Positions 1 through 9,951 of a stretch of 64,000 bases of DNA are shown here, piece after piece. Position 1 is the stretch's first letter; each line of letters starts with the position of its first letter. The translations under genes and the position numbers were made by a program. The notes beneath the pieces were generated by a model. The model had not been told where the DNA came from and ran no database searches. It saw only the letters and a list, made by a program, of their open reading frames with translations. The DNA is taken from assembly GCF_015207525.1 (NCBI RefSeq), contig NZ_JADEWR010000004.1, forward strand, positions 62,001 to 126,000, read 5' to 3'. This DNA comes from Nodosilinea sp. LEGE 06152 (GTDB lineage: Bacteria > Cyanobacteriota > Cyanobacteriia > Phormidesmidales > Phormidesmidaceae).

Positions 1-1
1 A

Positions 2-469
2 GTTACCCGCGCTCAGTTTGCGGTTCTAGTGGCTCAAGCATTCGATCGCCCGACCGTTCGCAGTGCCGTTCGTTTTGGTGATGTGCCCAGCAGCTATTGG
101 GCCGCAGATGCCATCCAAGCTGCTTACACTGAAGGCTTTCTTAGGGGCTATCCTGGCGGTGTTTTTAACCCATCGCAACCCATGCCCCGCGCTCAGGTTT
201 TAGTTGCTCTGGCAAGCGGTTTACAATTTGAGCCGAGTGGAACCAATGCCAGCGTGACGGGTGGCTTCCGCGACTACGATTCAATTCCTTTTTATGCCGA
301 TGATGGCGTGGCGGCGGCGACCTTCCGCAACCTCACCGTAAACTATCCCAACATTGATTTTCTCGATCCCAATCGCGCCGCGACCCGTGCTGAAGTCGCA
401 GCCTCAATTTATCAGGGTTTGGTCGCGACCGACAGTGCTCCTGCAATCGAGTCTCCCTATATTTATTGA
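2..469 (+). CDS. SLH-domain protein, 5' end outside window
   Basis: C-terminal part of a protein with S-layer homology (SLH) repeats; the frame is open from base 2, so the true start lies upstream. One repeat ends at the window edge (TRAQFAVLVAQAF), a second runs from FGDVPSSYWAADAI to the MPRAQVLVAL motif, and a third, more diverged one ends in ATRAEVAASIYQGL. The (T/P)RA(Q/E) signature closing each repeat is typical of SLH domains, which hold proteins at the cell surface by binding peptidoglycan-linked polymer. The part N-terminal to the repeats is not visible, so the overall role is unknown. It stops with TGA at 467-469. The family call is secure; a porin or a secreted enzyme could carry the same module. 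Confidence 0.85.
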   Translation, partial: VTRAQFAVLVAQAFDRPTVRSAVRFGDVPSSYWAADAIQAAYTEGFLRGYPGGVFNPSQPMPRAQVLVALASGLQFEPSGTNASVTGGFRDYDSIPFYADDGVAAATFRNLTVNYPNIDFLDPNRAATRAEVAASIYQGLVATDSAPAIESPYIY

Positions 470-918
470 GCAGGGCAAGTTTAAGCAGTGGGGTGGAGCG
501 AGCCAGAACATCCATGTCATCAATGTAGTATCGAGCAGTACTTCTGCCTTAAATGGCCTTTTTCCTATTTTTCACTGTGCGGTAGTACCAAAAACGAAAC
601 CTCAGCGAGGGTCCATCGGTAGGCACGTTACACCCTTTGTTTGTAACAGAAACTTCAGAGGTTTGTAACTCAACCATCGTCCGATCGTCACTTGAAAACA
701 ACATGGCAAGCTGATGCCGATCGATCTCAATTCCGTAAGGCAAGGTGTTGAGTTGATGTGTGACTGCCATTCCGTCTAATGTTGCAGCAACGCTGATTTG
801 TGCGATCGCATTTTGATGTGCTGGGCCATAGCATTCGCTACCAAACAAACTCGATGGACAGAAGGAGCGATCACCACGACAGCGCTGCACACGGCCCTTG
901 AAGCCATGAACCCAAAAC
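470..918. other. Gap with one doubtful ORF
   Basis: About 450 bases between the SLH gene and the P450 gene. A 113-codon minus-strand frame at 549-890 is open; its middle (GIEIDRHQLAML and onward) reads like protein but matches no family I recognise, and no good ribosome binding site precedes it. An overlapping plus-strand frame at 798-1028 runs into the P450 gene and looks like a shadow. A small hypothetical gene is possible but not supported enough to call. No RNA gene or clear terminator seen. Confidence 0.3.
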
Positions 919-2454
919 CTACACCTGGCGGGGCCGTAAGTAGATTGGCATGCGATCTACCGGGTAGATCAGCAAATTCTGCTTTAAGTTCTCCAGCGAC
1001 GATCGCCCGTTTACCAGCTCCCAGCTAAAGTGCCGCAGCATTTGGGCCAGCATCAGGGTCGATTCCAGCATGGCCAGGTGTTCGCCCAGGCAGCGGTGGG
1101 GGCCAGAGCCAAAATCAATCATCGGTGGGGCTGGCGACTGGCGATCGTCGCTCAGCCAACGATCGGGCCAAAAGCGATCGGGCTGGGGGTAGGCATCGGG
1201 GTCGCGGCCAGCTCCCAGCATGGACCAAAACAGGCGGGTTCCGGCGGGTACCGCCAGGCCATCGACCACGATGTCTCGGGTTGTCTGTAGCGATGTCGTG
1301 CCCGATGCCACCGAATAGAGCCGCAGGGTTTCTTTAATTACCCCTTGTAGGTAGCTCAGCTGCTTGAGGCTGGCCAGGGTTAGGGTGCCGTCGTGGTCAA
1401 ATACGCGATCGACCGCGGCCTGCGCTTTCTCGAACACCTCGGGGTTGAGCGCCAGTTGGCCCACGGCAAAGGAGAGGGTGTGGGCGGTGGTATCGGTACC
1501 AGCGATCAGCATTTCAACAATTTCGGGCAGCAGAGTGGCGCGGGTATAGCGGGGTTCTTTGGCGGCAATTTTGACCAGCATCGACTGCTGAAACAGGGGG
1601 CTGGTTTGGGCCTGGGCGGCGGGGTTGTCGCGCAGCTGCAGGGCCAGGTCGATACGAGATTCTAGGGCGGTTTCAAAGTGGCGCCGGGCGGCCCAGTAGT
1701 CTTTGGCGGCTTGGGTGGGCAGATACTTTTGCCAGGGCTTTTCGCCGACGGCCACCCGCAAAAACCGATAGGTCAACACCGACATGGCGTTGTAGGTGGG
1801 CTCAATGTCGAGGGGTGGGCCTTCGGGGCTGGGCTGGTTGGGGTCGATGGGAATACCCAAGACCAGGCCCGCAATCACCCGCATGGTCAGCTCCACAAAC
1901 AGCGGATCGACGGGGACGGGTTCCCCCGGTGGGGTGGTTTGAAGCTGGGCCAGCGTCTGGTGGCAGGCCTGGTTGACCAGAGCCAGATAGTGGTTGACGC
2001 CGCTGGAGCTAAACTCCGGGTTCCAGGCTTTGCGCCGCCACTGCCACTCGGCCCCATCCTGACCGATCATGATTGGCCCCATCAGATCGTTCCAGGCGCG
2101 CTGCGACTGGCCAGTGCGCACCAGGCTGCCGTCGCGGGTGCCCTGCACAATGGTGCTATCGATTAGCCTGGCCTGGCTGAGCACCACCACTGGGTAGCCC
2201 ACCCAGTACACATACCGGGGGCCAAATTCTTGCGACCAGTCAAACAAAATTTGAAATAGCTGTCGATTTTTGACCGCCGCCAGCAGAGGCGGAATGTGCC
2301 CCAGCAGCCAGTGCCGGGGGGGAGAGGGGAGCGATCGCAGCGACTTGTAGCGCTGCTGCTTGGCCCACCGTTGCCAAATTCCAACTCCGACCGCGCCCCC
2401 AGCTACCAGCAGCCCCAGGCCAGCAGAAAACGGCATACCCAACACCTGAGCCAT
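919..2454 (-). CDS. Cytochrome P450
   Basis: 511-residue P450 monooxygenase. The haem-binding loop FGSGPHRCLGEHLA supplies the axial Cys at about residue 455, the I-helix oxygen-activation motif is AGTDTTAHT, and the K-helix ExxR motif is KETLRL. A hydrophobic stretch at about residues 8-26 (AGLGLLVAGGAVGVGI) followed by basic residues and a proline-containing hinge resembles the membrane anchor of microsomal P450s, so the enzyme is probably membrane-attached. Length fits the family. No ferredoxin or reductase gene is adjacent, so electrons must come from elsewhere. The ATG is preceded by a weak purine-rich site. Substrate cannot be inferred; cyanobacterial P450s of this shape oxidise fatty acids, alkanes or terpenoids. 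Confidence 0.93.
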   Translation of the reverse strand: MAQVLGMPFSAGLGLLVAGGAVGVGIWQRWAKQQRYKSLRSLPSPPRHWLLGHIPPLLAAVKNRQLFQILFDWSQEFGPRYVYWVGYPVVVLSQARLIDSTIVQGTRDGSLVRTGQSQRAWNDLMGPIMIGQDGAEWQWRRKAWNPEFSSSGVNHYLALVNQACHQTLAQLQTTPPGEPVPVDPLFVELTMRVIAGLVLGIPIDPNQPSPEGPPLDIEPTYNAMSVLTYRFLRVAVGEKPWQKYLPTQAAKDYWAARRHFETALESRIDLALQLRDNPAAQAQTSPLFQQSMLVKIAAKEPRYTRATLLPEIVEMLIAGTDTTAHTLSFAVGQLALNPEVFEKAQAAVDRVFDHDGTLTLASLKQLSYLQGVIKETLRLYSVASGTTSLQTTRDIVVDGLAVPAGTRLFWSMLGAGRDPDAYPQPDRFWPDRWLSDDRQSPAPPMIDFGSGPHRCLGEHLAMLESTLMLAQMLRHFSWELVNGRSSLENLKQNLLIYPVDRMPIYLRPRQV

Positions 2455-2537
2455 AGCATGTACCCGTCAGAAGGATGGGCCGATTATAGCGGGTTCGGTT
2501 GGCCCGCCTGCCCAGCCCTGGCGGTACACCCCCAGGG

Positions 2538-5500
2538 TTAAGGGTGGGCTTTGACCAGGGCGGCGATCGCCTCAATTAGCTGGTCTGGCTCGACGGGCTT
2601 GGTAATGTGCTTTTGAAACCCAGCGGCGATCGCCTGCTGGTGGTCGATCTCGCCAGCGTAGGCAGTCAGCGCGATCGCAGGGACTCGCCCGCCCTGCTCC
2701 ATTGAGAGCGAGCGCACCTGGCGCATCAGCATGTAGCCATCCATTTCGGGCATACCAATATCGCTCAGCATAATGTCTGGCCTAAACCGGGTGAGCACCG
2801 CGATCGCCTCGCCAGCGCTGGCGGCGGCGATTACCTCGGCCCCCTGAAGCTCTAGAAAAAAGGCAATGAACTCGCGGGTAGTGTTGTCGTCATCGACCAC
2901 CAAAATTCGGGTACCGTTGAGGTCGATCGAGGGCTGAGGGGCCTGGGGCGATCGCTCGACGGACTGATCTAGCGGCAGCAGGGGCAGTTTGACCGTAAAG
3001 GTGGCCCCCTGACCTTCACCCAGGCTGGCGGCCTGCACCTGGCCGCCGTGCAGCTCGACCAAGTAGCGCACCAGGGCTAGCCCCAGCCCCAGGCCGCCAA
3101 ACTGGCGGGTGGTGGTGGCATCTTCTTGCCGAAAGCGATCGAACACGTGGGGCAAAAAGCTGGGGTGAATGCCCTTGCCCGTGTCGGCAATTGTGATCTG
3201 GGCATAGGGGTCGAGGTATTCGAGCCGCACCTCAACACGCCCCCCCTCTGGGGTGAACTTCACTGCGTTCGACAGCAGGTTCCACACCACCTGCTGAAGT
3301 CGGTCGGCATCGCCCGAAACCAGCCGAAAGGCTGGGTCAAGCTGGGTGACGATCTGAATTGCTTTGGCCTCTACGGCCAGCTGTACGGTTTCTAAGGCAG
3401 CTCGAACGGTCGCCCCCAAATCGACGCCGGTCTTGTCAAGGCTCAGCTTGCCGCGCAAAATGCGAGACACATCCAGCAGGTCGTTGATCAGCTGGGCCTG
3501 AATTTGAGCATTGCGCTCGATCACCTCCAGGGCGTACTCTCGCTTTTGCTGATTGAGCTGGCGAGTGCGCAGCAGCTTCGACCACCCCAAAATGGGGTTG
3601 AGGGGCGACCGGAGTTCGTGCGACACCACGGCCAAAAACTCGTCTTTGATGCGGTTGGCGGCTTCGGCCTGTTCGCGGGCGGTGCGCTCGCGGGCCAGCA
3701 GCTGTTCGCGCTCCTGCTCGGCCTGCTTGCGGCTGGTAATGTCGGTGGTCGAGCCCACCACCCGCACCACCTGCCCCTGCGGATTTTGAATTAGGTAGCC
3801 GCGATCCCAAACGTTGAGCCAGTGGCCGTCGGCGTGGCGCACGCGATACTCAAATTCGTAGCGATCGCTGCCGCCCTCCAGCACAGAGGCCATCTTCACC
3901 TCAAGGCCGACCACATCCTCAGGGTGAATGCGGGTCACCCACCAGTCTTTAGCCGACGAGACATCCTCAGGATGAATACCCATTAAGCGATAGAGCCCCT
4001 CCGAGCGGTAGGCCTCCCCCGTTTGCAGATTCCAGTCGTAGACCACGCCATCGACGGCGTAGGTGGAAAGCCGAAAGCGTTCTTCGCTTTCTTGCAGAGC
4101 CGCTTCCATACGCACCCGCTCTAGGCGTGGAAAGATTTGATTCGACAATTCCTGAATCAAATGAAGTTCGTCGGAGTGCCAGTGGCGAGGGTAGGAGTCA
4201 TAGATGTTGAGCAAAAATCTCCACTCCCCATCTTTATGGAAAGGCACGCTCACAAACGCGTGAATGTTGAGGGCAGCATAATTCTCAGCCACCGTGCGCG
4301 GGTCGGCCTGCGTGTTGCTAACCACAACAGTTTCCTGATTTCGAACCGCCCGCAAAAATTCGTCGGTCACAAACTCCGAGAGGCGATAGACACCAACCAC
4401 GTCGTGCGCCTCGGGCCGATGCCAGGCATAATCGATTACCGCGTTTTCCCCGGCGGCATCGATTTCGGCAAAGGCACAGACCGACAGATTTAGGTAGGCA
4501 CCAATTTTGGCACCAACAGTCTGCATAATTTCATCCGCCGCCGACAGTCGGGCAAAATCTGCGGCAATATCGCTCAAAAAAGCGGCATTGGCTTCGCGGC
4601 GTTTGCGCCTGGTAATGTTTTGAAAAATGACCGCAACGCGGCGGCTGTCTGCATCGCCAACCTTAGACAGGTAAAAGTCGTACCACTTTTGATTGAGCTC
4701 GGCGTATTCCTCTAAACGCTCGCCCTTGCCCGTGCGCACCACCTGCCCAAAAATGTTGTACCAGCGGGGCTCGTGAATGAGGCTGATTTGGCTGAGCTGC
4801 CGCCCGGTAAAGTCTTCGCCAACAATTTCGATCGCCGCTGCATTGGTTTCTACGCAGACAATATCTACCGCCCGATCGTTTTCGTCGAAAATGACATCGA
4901 CTAGAAAATAGCCCTGCTCAATTGAGGTAAACAGCGTGCGGTATTTTTCTTCCGATTCTCGCAGGGCCGCTTCGGCCAGCTTACGGCTGGTAATGTCGCG
5001 GGTCGAACCTGCGACAGATGTGACCACACCTGTAGGGCTCAGCAGCGGGGTAAAAATGTATTCGTAAATGCCGCTGACGCCCCTGGGGCTGACATAAACC
5101 GACTCATCTTTTACCGTTTCGCCCGTAACAAAAACGTGCTCGATCTCTCGCTGATGTTTGGCGGCCAGGGCGTTGGGATAGTTGAGTTCAAAGAAATTTT
5201 TGCCGACGGCCTCGGTTAGGGTTAGGCCCCAGAGGTCGAGCAGAGGCTGGTTGACAAACACAAAGCGGCCCTGGCGGTCGAAAAGATAGACAAAATCGGA
5301 GATGGTTGAGAGCACCGCGTCAAAGATCTGCGATCGCCAGTCGAGTTCATCGCGGCTGTCAGTCAGGGCCGCTTCGGCGGTCTGGAGCTGCTGCCGCAGG
5401 CCTGCACATTCCTGGTTCAGGGGCATGGCCGTCTCCAGGGCGATCGCGAGCGTCTCAGCCGTCACCTGCTCGCGCACTAGGTAATCGGTCGCCCCCGCCC

Positions 5501-5879
5501 GCAGCGCCCGTTTGGCCAGGTTGACATCATTGTCGCCAATCACAATGGTTGGCGGGCAGCGATCGAGCTGGCTTCGGAGGCGATCGATCAGCTCAACGTT
5601 GCCCCCGCCAACAGTCTGGGTTTCTAGAATGATGCCGTCTACCCCCTGGCTCTGGCACAGATCCACCACAGAGCGGTCAGAGCGCTCGGTTAAAATACGG
5701 TAGCTCCCAGCCGCCGACTGTAGCAGGTAGCCGTAGGCGCTGGCGCGGGCAGCATCGTGATCGACGATCAAAATGGTGCGAGTCTGGATGCGGGTCCGGG
5801 GCAGATCCTCCGCCTGGGTCGGTTCTGGAGCGCTATGGGAATCGGAGTTAGCCATAGAAGAGGTTAGCTGCCTAGGCAT
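2538..5879 (-). CDS. Hybrid sensor histidine kinase with two receiver domains
   Basis: 1113 residues, no membrane segment, so cytoplasmic. Order: N-terminal receiver-like domain (about 34-150), PAS (about 185-300), PAS (about 310-425), GAF-like (about 430-590), PAS with PAC (about 600-715), short coiled coil, HisKA with phospho-accepting His754 ([16 protein letters not shown]), HATPase (N, G1 and G2 boxes at about 867-935), C-terminal receiver (about 990-1110; DDD 996-998, phospho-Asp 1040, Lys 1094). The N-terminal receiver is degenerate: the phospho-Asp position is Glu86 and the usual Lys is Arg. The start overlaps the end of the upstream XRE gene by 16 bases, implying translational coupling; Met9 (5855) is an alternative start. 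Signal unknown. Confidence 0.92.
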   Translation of the reverse strand: MPRQLTSSMANSDSHSAPEPTQAEDLPRTRIQTRTILIVDHDAARASAYGYLLQSAAGSYRILTERSDRSVVDLCQSQGVDGIILETQTVGGGNVELIDRLRSQLDRCPPTIVIGDNDVNLAKRALRAGATDYLVREQVTAETLAIALETAMPLNQECAGLRQQLQTAEAALTDSRDELDWRSQIFDAVLSTISDFVYLFDRQGRFVFVNQPLLDLWGLTLTEAVGKNFFELNYPNALAAKHQREIEHVFVTGETVKDESVYVSPRGVSGIYEYIFTPLLSPTGVVTSVAGSTRDITSRKLAEAALRESEEKYRTLFTSIEQGYFLVDVIFDENDRAVDIVCVETNAAAIEIVGEDFTGRQLSQISLIHEPRWYNIFGQVVRTGKGERLEEYAELNQKWYDFYLSKVGDADSRRVAVIFQNITRRKRREANAAFLSDIAADFARLSAADEIMQTVGAKIGAYLNLSVCAFAEIDAAGENAVIDYAWHRPEAHDVVGVYRLSEFVTDEFLRAVRNQETVVVSNTQADPRTVAENYAALNIHAFVSVPFHKDGEWRFLLNIYDSYPRHWHSDELHLIQELSNQIFPRLERVRMEAALQESEERFRLSTYAVDGVVYDWNLQTGEAYRSEGLYRLMGIHPEDVSSAKDWWVTRIHPEDVVGLEVKMASVLEGGSDRYEFEYRVRHADGHWLNVWDRGYLIQNPQGQVVRVVGSTTDITSRKQAEQEREQLLARERTAREQAEAANRIKDEFLAVVSHELRSPLNPILGWSKLLRTRQLNQQKREYALEVIERNAQIQAQLINDLLDVSRILRGKLSLDKTGVDLGATVRAALETVQLAVEAKAIQIVTQLDPAFRLVSGDADRLQQVVWNLLSNAVKFTPEGGRVEVRLEYLDPYAQITIADTGKGIHPSFLPHVFDRFRQEDATTTRQFGGLGLGLALVRYLVELHGGQVQAASLGEGQGATFTVKLPLLPLDQSVERSPQAPQPSIDLNGTRILVVDDDNTTREFIAFFLELQGAEVIAAASAGEAIAVLTRFRPDIMLSDIGMPEMDGYMLMRQVRSLSMEQGGRVPAIALTAYAGEIDHQQAIAAGFQKHITKPVEPDQLIEAIAALVKAHP

Positions 5880-6172
5880 CCATACTTGGCTAAGAGCGCT
5901 TCGCTGCCGCCAGGCAGCTTGGCAGACTGGCTCAGGTCAGCAATTACACTTTCCACCTGGCGCAGCGCCAGGGGAGACGGCTGCATGTGCCCGTTTTCCC
6001 AGCGGTTGAGGGTACTAAAGCTCACCCCCAGAGCAACGGCAAACTGCTCCTGGGTAGACCCCACAGCCTGCCGCAGGTCGCGGATAAGCTGGCCAATCTC
6101 CGGCTGCTGCCGGGGCAGCGAGCGCGACGAAAACGACGGGGTTAGATCCGAAGACATAGGGCGATCGCCCAT
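5864..6172 (-). CDS. XRE-family HTH transcriptional regulator
   Basis: 102-residue protein with a single Cro/C1-type helix-turn-helix at about residues 25-80: LIRDLRQAVGSTQEQFAVAL, then the recognition-helix stretch VSFSTLNRWENGHMQPSPLA. The W-E-N-G core is typical of XRE proteins that recognise operators as dimers. It lies between two histidine kinase genes on the same strand: 93 bases after the membrane kinase, and overlapping the hybrid kinase start. No receiver or ligand domain is attached, so it is probably a local regulator of the kinase locus rather than the phosphorelay output. Met6 (6157) is an alternative start; the first ATG is embedded in a HIP1 octamer. Confidence 0.85.
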   Translation of the reverse strand: MGDRPMSSDLTPSFSSRSLPRQQPEIGQLIRDLRQAVGSTQEQFAVALGVSFSTLNRWENGHMQPSPLALRQVESVIADLSQSAKLPGGSEALLAKYGCLGS

Positions 6173-6265
6173 GACACCGACTCAAACTCTATAGCGTCTG
6201 CTATGCCGCGCCAATCTACCGGAAGATAGAAGGCAGAGAGCGGCGATCGCCTGTCGCCTATCGCC

Positions 6266-8158
6266 CTACCCCTGCAGCAGCGGCAGGCGCACCGTAAATG
6301 TAGCCCCCTGGCCCGCGCCGGAACTGTCGGCGGCGACGGTGCCACTGTGCAGCTCGACCAGGTTTTGCACGATCGCAAGCCCCAGCCCCAGGCCGCCAAA
6401 CTTGCGGGTGGTGGTGCCGTCTTCCTGGCGAAAATAGTCAAACACGTGGGGCAGAAATGTAGGATGAATGCCCTTGCCGGTATCGCTCACCTGCACCTGG
6501 GCCTGAGCCCCCACCTGCGACACAGTCACCATCACCTGCCCGCCGCGATCGGTAAACTTAACCGCGTTGCTCAGCAGGTTCCAAATCACCTGCTGTAGGC
6601 GAGTAGAGTCGCCCAAAACTTGCCCCAGGTTGGGTTCATACACCGTTTGTATGTGGATAGATTTTGCCTCTGCGGTCAGCCGTACCGTCTCTAAGGCGGC
6701 GGCAACAATGCCCCTCAGATCAACCGGAACCAGGGTCAGCCTCACCTTGCCCTGCATAATGCGGGTCACGTCCAGCAGGTCTTCAATCAGCTGCGTCTGG
6801 AGTTTGGCGTTGCGCTCGATGGTTTCTAGGGCAAAGGCTGTCTTTTCAGCACTTAGGGTGCCGTTGCGCAACAGGCTGGCCCAGCCCAAAATAGGGTTTA
6901 GGGGAGTGCGCAGCTCGTGGGACAGCACGGCTAAAAATTCGTCCTTAAGTCGATTGGCGTGCTCGGCCTCCGCTTGGGCTACCTGGGCCTGGCGCAGGTG
7001 TTCTGCCCGCTCGCGATCGCGCTGCGACAGCAGATCGGCCGCTAGCTCCAGCGATCGCCCCAGCAGCACCAGTTCTTTAATTGACAGCAAACGCACGTGG
7101 GGGTGCTCATCGTTGGCCAAAGCCTCAGCCGCCCGGGCTGCCGAAGCAATGCTGCGGGAAAGCTGCCGCGACAGCAAAAAAGCCCCCGTGCCGCTCACCA
7201 ACAGCAGCGCCAGCCCCGATCCCACCACCAGCCCCATAGCTCTGCGGGCCGGGCCTTGAATATCGTCTGCAGGCACGGTGACCGCCGCCGTCCAGGGGGT
7301 GTTGCCAATGCGGCTAAAGGCCACATAGACCTCCACGCCCTCCAGGGTTCGACCGGGATAGACGCCCTCGCTGGCTTCGCTAATTCGCTCTAGAAAAGAC
7401 GGCGTGCCCCGCTGCCCCACAAACCGCTGGGGACTGAGCGTGCGCGTCACCACAACGCCTTGGCCATCAACAATGGTGCGCGCCCATTCACCTTCCACCG
7501 GCTGCTGGTTCTCAATCACAGTGGCCAGCGCCTCTGGGGTGATGACTGCAGTCAAGACATAGCGCAACCCCCCATCCCGAAGGACAGGAACCCGAATTGG
7601 AAAGGCCAGATTGTTGTCCAGCTTTCCCCGACGCAGATCGCCAACGACAGGCTGGCGCGTTGCCACCAGCTGTTGCAAACTACCGGGTTCGTTGACAGCA
7701 GGCAGTGGTACGCCCAGCGGGTGATTGCTGTTCAACAGCTGTTGCCCATCGGGCGACAGCAAAAGAACTGTTAGCCAGGTCAACTGGGTCTCGGCCATGC
7801 GCTGGGTATCGCTATAAAAGCTCTCCAGGTCGCCGTCATAGAGATGATCAGAGGCCGCCAGGGCCTGCAGAGTTCGGGTTGTAGTAGAAAATTCGCGGTC
7901 TACGGTTGAGGCTAAGTTACGGGCCTCTCGCAGCATGCGCCGCTCGGCTACTCCCTGCTGCTGCTGCGACAGCCCAATCACAACGGCCCCAGCAAACGCC
8001 CCGACCGGCAGTAGCGTTCCGACTACCAGCAGAATTAAATATGATTTCAGCGAAAGCGTATAGCGATCAGACCAGACCGAAGCAGGCTGCCTAAAAATTG
8101 AAGTCACTCGCTGAACTAGCACACTCGCAGTGTTAAGCCCTACAGGTTTCTCTGCCAC
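6266..8158 (-). CDS. Membrane sensor histidine kinase
   Basis: 630 residues. Cytoplasmic N-tail, membrane segment 1 at about 40-63, a periplasmic sensor of about 240 residues resembling double-Cache domains, membrane segment 2 at about 307-329, a linker and coiled coil to about 400, HisKA with His414 ([16 protein letters not shown]), and HATPase to the end ([25 protein letters not shown]). No receiver domain, so the phosphate must go to a separate protein. Its catalytic core closely resembles that of the hybrid kinase downstream, suggesting duplication. Start is GTG at 8158; three identical 12-mers sit just upstream (8171-8210). First gene of a probable kinase-regulator-kinase operon. Confidence 0.92.
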   Translation of the reverse strand: MAEKPVGLNTASVLVQRVTSIFRQPASVWSDRYTLSLKSYLILLVVGTLLPVGAFAGAVVIGLSQQQQGVAERRMLREARNLASTVDREFSTTTRTLQALAASDHLYDGDLESFYSDTQRMAETQLTWLTVLLLSPDGQQLLNSNHPLGVPLPAVNEPGSLQQLVATRQPVVGDLRRGKLDNNLAFPIRVPVLRDGGLRYVLTAVITPEALATVIENQQPVEGEWARTIVDGQGVVVTRTLSPQRFVGQRGTPSFLERISEASEGVYPGRTLEGVEVYVAFSRIGNTPWTAAVTVPADDIQGPARRAMGLVVGSGLALLLVSGTGAFLLSRQLSRSIASAARAAEALANDEHPHVRLLSIKELVLLGRSLELAADLLSQRDRERAEHLRQAQVAQAEAEHANRLKDEFLAVLSHELRTPLNPILGWASLLRNGTLSAEKTAFALETIERNAKLQTQLIEDLLDVTRIMQGKVRLTLVPVDLRGIVAAALETVRLTAEAKSIHIQTVYEPNLGQVLGDSTRLQQVIWNLLSNAVKFTDRGGQVMVTVSQVGAQAQVQVSDTGKGIHPTFLPHVFDYFRQEDGTTTRKFGGLGLGLAIVQNLVELHSGTVAADSSGAGQGATFTVRLPLLQG

Positions 8159-8170
8159 CGTTCACGTCTC

Positions 8171-8210
8171 ACTATGGCTCACACACTATGGCTCACGAAC
8201 TATGGCTCAC
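8171..8210. repeat. Three direct repeats, possible operator
   Basis: The 12-mer actatggctcac occurs three times with exact 14-bp spacing (8171, 8185, 8199). The array ends 13 bases before the GTG start of the membrane kinase on the minus strand, where a regulator site would lie. Regular spacing of identical short repeats next to an autoregulated-looking HTH/kinase locus suggests protein binding sites; the binding protein is inference. Confidence 0.5.
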
Positions 8211-8432
8211 AGAGTGCAGTGTGAATGGTTTTGTACGGTGAAGAAGCAGATTGCCATAGTCCTACCACTAGAACATTTATGATGACTGGCTCATTGCCGG
8301 TTAGGTAACCATCCTAATCATTATTTACCGAGCTATCTACGCCCTAGGGGTCCGTCAAGCTTAAATTTTTGGGAATCCGCGTAGAGGCATTACGCTAGCC
8401 CCGCCAGCGCGAAGCACTGCACCGTGCCAAGC

Positions 8433-9875
8433 TCAGCCAAAAATGCGCCTGAGTGCAGGAATGCGACTGAGCACAGCGTAATCTAACAGCAGCACCACCA
8501 CCAGCGAAAGACCCACCAAGGGAAACACCAGCCCCAGCACCGCAACAATGGCTAAGGGAATGCGCCAGTTCTGTACGTAGGGGGGCAGGTTGGGGGCTCC
8601 GATTAGCCCAGAGCCTTGGGGCCGACGCTGCCACCACATCACCACTCCAGTGATGGCCAGCAGCATTACAGTTAACGCCGCCACCAGCATGAGCAGCTGA
8701 TTGGCGAAACCAAAATATCTCCCCATGTGAATGGCGGTGCCCATCTCCACGGCCTTGGGAACCAGACCATAATCTTGCCAGCGCACGTCGGCCAGCACGG
8801 CCCCGCTGTACTGATCAATATGCAGAGTCACTTCCTGGGTCGGATCGGGGGGGAAGGCCGAAACGGTAAACACTCCGGTCTCGCCTTCCGGTAGCGTTAC
8901 GCTAAAGCCGGGAGGTGCGCCTTTGGCCTGGGCTAGGGCGATCGCAGCATCAAGGCTGATGGGGGGGCTGGGGGGCAGGCCGCTCTGAACCGATGTGGCG
9001 GCCTGGTGACCTGAATGATCATTATGGCCTGAGGGCGCAGACTGGGGCACGGGCAACTGTTCTACGGCCCAGGGCACCACCTGGCCCCGCTGGTTCAAGG
9101 AGCCGGTCAACATAGCAGACTGGGGAATGTCGTCCCACATTTGGGCGGGGAACTGGCCCCACACCTGGGCAAAGGTGTCGCCCCAAAAACCGGTCCAGGG
9201 CAAGCCGGTAAGAATCAAAAACCCGATCAAAAGAACGCCATAAAAGCCGGGTACGGCATGGAGGTCTCGCCAAAATATCCGTTTGTTCTGGCTCCAGAGC
9301 CGAGGGATTAACGTGCCCAGCACGGCAAACTTCTGGCGGGGCCACCACAGGTAAAGCCCGGTTGCCAGCAGCACTAACCCCCAGCAGGCGGCTAGCTCGA
9401 CTAAGTAGTCGCCCAGCCGACCAATCAGTAGCTCACCGTGGATTTTGCGGGCGATCGCCTGGAGGTTATGGTCTTCATCGCGATCGCCCAAAACCTCTCC
9501 GCTGTAAGGATTGACGAACACCATCAGGTTCCGTTCATCCGCCGTGGTCAGCAGCACTTCACTACTTCGATCTGCGGCAGCAGGCGGCGTAACCTGAGTA
9601 ATCACGGCGGCGGGATACGCATTTTCGACGGACTGGATCTGCTCTACGTAGGACAGCGTAGCTGAGTCGGGCTGCACAAACAGAAGGTTGCTGTACATAG
9701 CCGCATCGAGCTGGGGCTTGAAGAGATAGATAATGCCCGTCGCGGCCAGAACCACCATGAAGGGAATCACAAACAGCCCGGCGTAAAAGTGCCAGCGCCA
9801 CACCGTGCGGTAAAACCGATTGCCAGACGATGCCGTTTGTAAAACCTGCTCTTCAGTCTGTTTCGAGGTATTCAT
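8433..9875 (-). CDS. PepSY-associated transmembrane protein
   Basis: About 480 residues from ATG 9875; a longer TTG-started form from 9902 is less likely. Pattern of the PepSY_TM family: an N-terminal membrane segment after an FYRTVWRWHFYAGLFVIP motif, a first PepSY-like extracytoplasmic domain, membrane segments around the middle (LVELAACWGLVLLATGLYLWW; GFYGVLLIGFLILTG), a His-containing loop (HNDHSGH), a second PepSY-like domain, and two or three C-terminal segments. Family members often accompany siderophore or copper uptake genes or act as iron reductases. No TonB receptor or metal gene is next to it here, so a metal-linked role is only suggested by family and by the His-rich loop. Confidence 0.85.
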   Translation of the reverse strand: MNTSKQTEEQVLQTASSGNRFYRTVWRWHFYAGLFVIPFMVVLAATGIIYLFKPQLDAAMYSNLLFVQPDSATLSYVEQIQSVENAYPAAVITQVTPPAAADRSSEVLLTTADERNLMVFVNPYSGEVLGDRDEDHNLQAIARKIHGELLIGRLGDYLVELAACWGLVLLATGLYLWWPRQKFAVLGTLIPRLWSQNKRIFWRDLHAVPGFYGVLLIGFLILTGLPWTGFWGDTFAQVWGQFPAQMWDDIPQSAMLTGSLNQRGQVVPWAVEQLPVPQSAPSGHNDHSGHQAATSVQSGLPPSPPISLDAAIALAQAKGAPPGFSVTLPEGETGVFTVSAFPPDPTQEVTLHIDQYSGAVLADVRWQDYGLVPKAVEMGTAIHMGRYFGFANQLLMLVAALTVMLLAITGVVMWWQRRPQGSGLIGAPNLPPYVQNWRIPLAIVAVLGLVFPLVGLSLVVVLLLDYAVLSRIPALRRIFG

Positions 9876-9951
9876 ACCAGCGCCTTTGCCCAGTGGCAGC
9901 AAACCTAGCTACCATGCCCGATGCGCAAAGACGTTGTCAAAAGACAGGTCG

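Noticed and set aside
549..890. Minus-strand ORF of 113 codons as a gene
   Set aside because: No recognisable family, no good ribosome binding site; kept only as a note in the gap.
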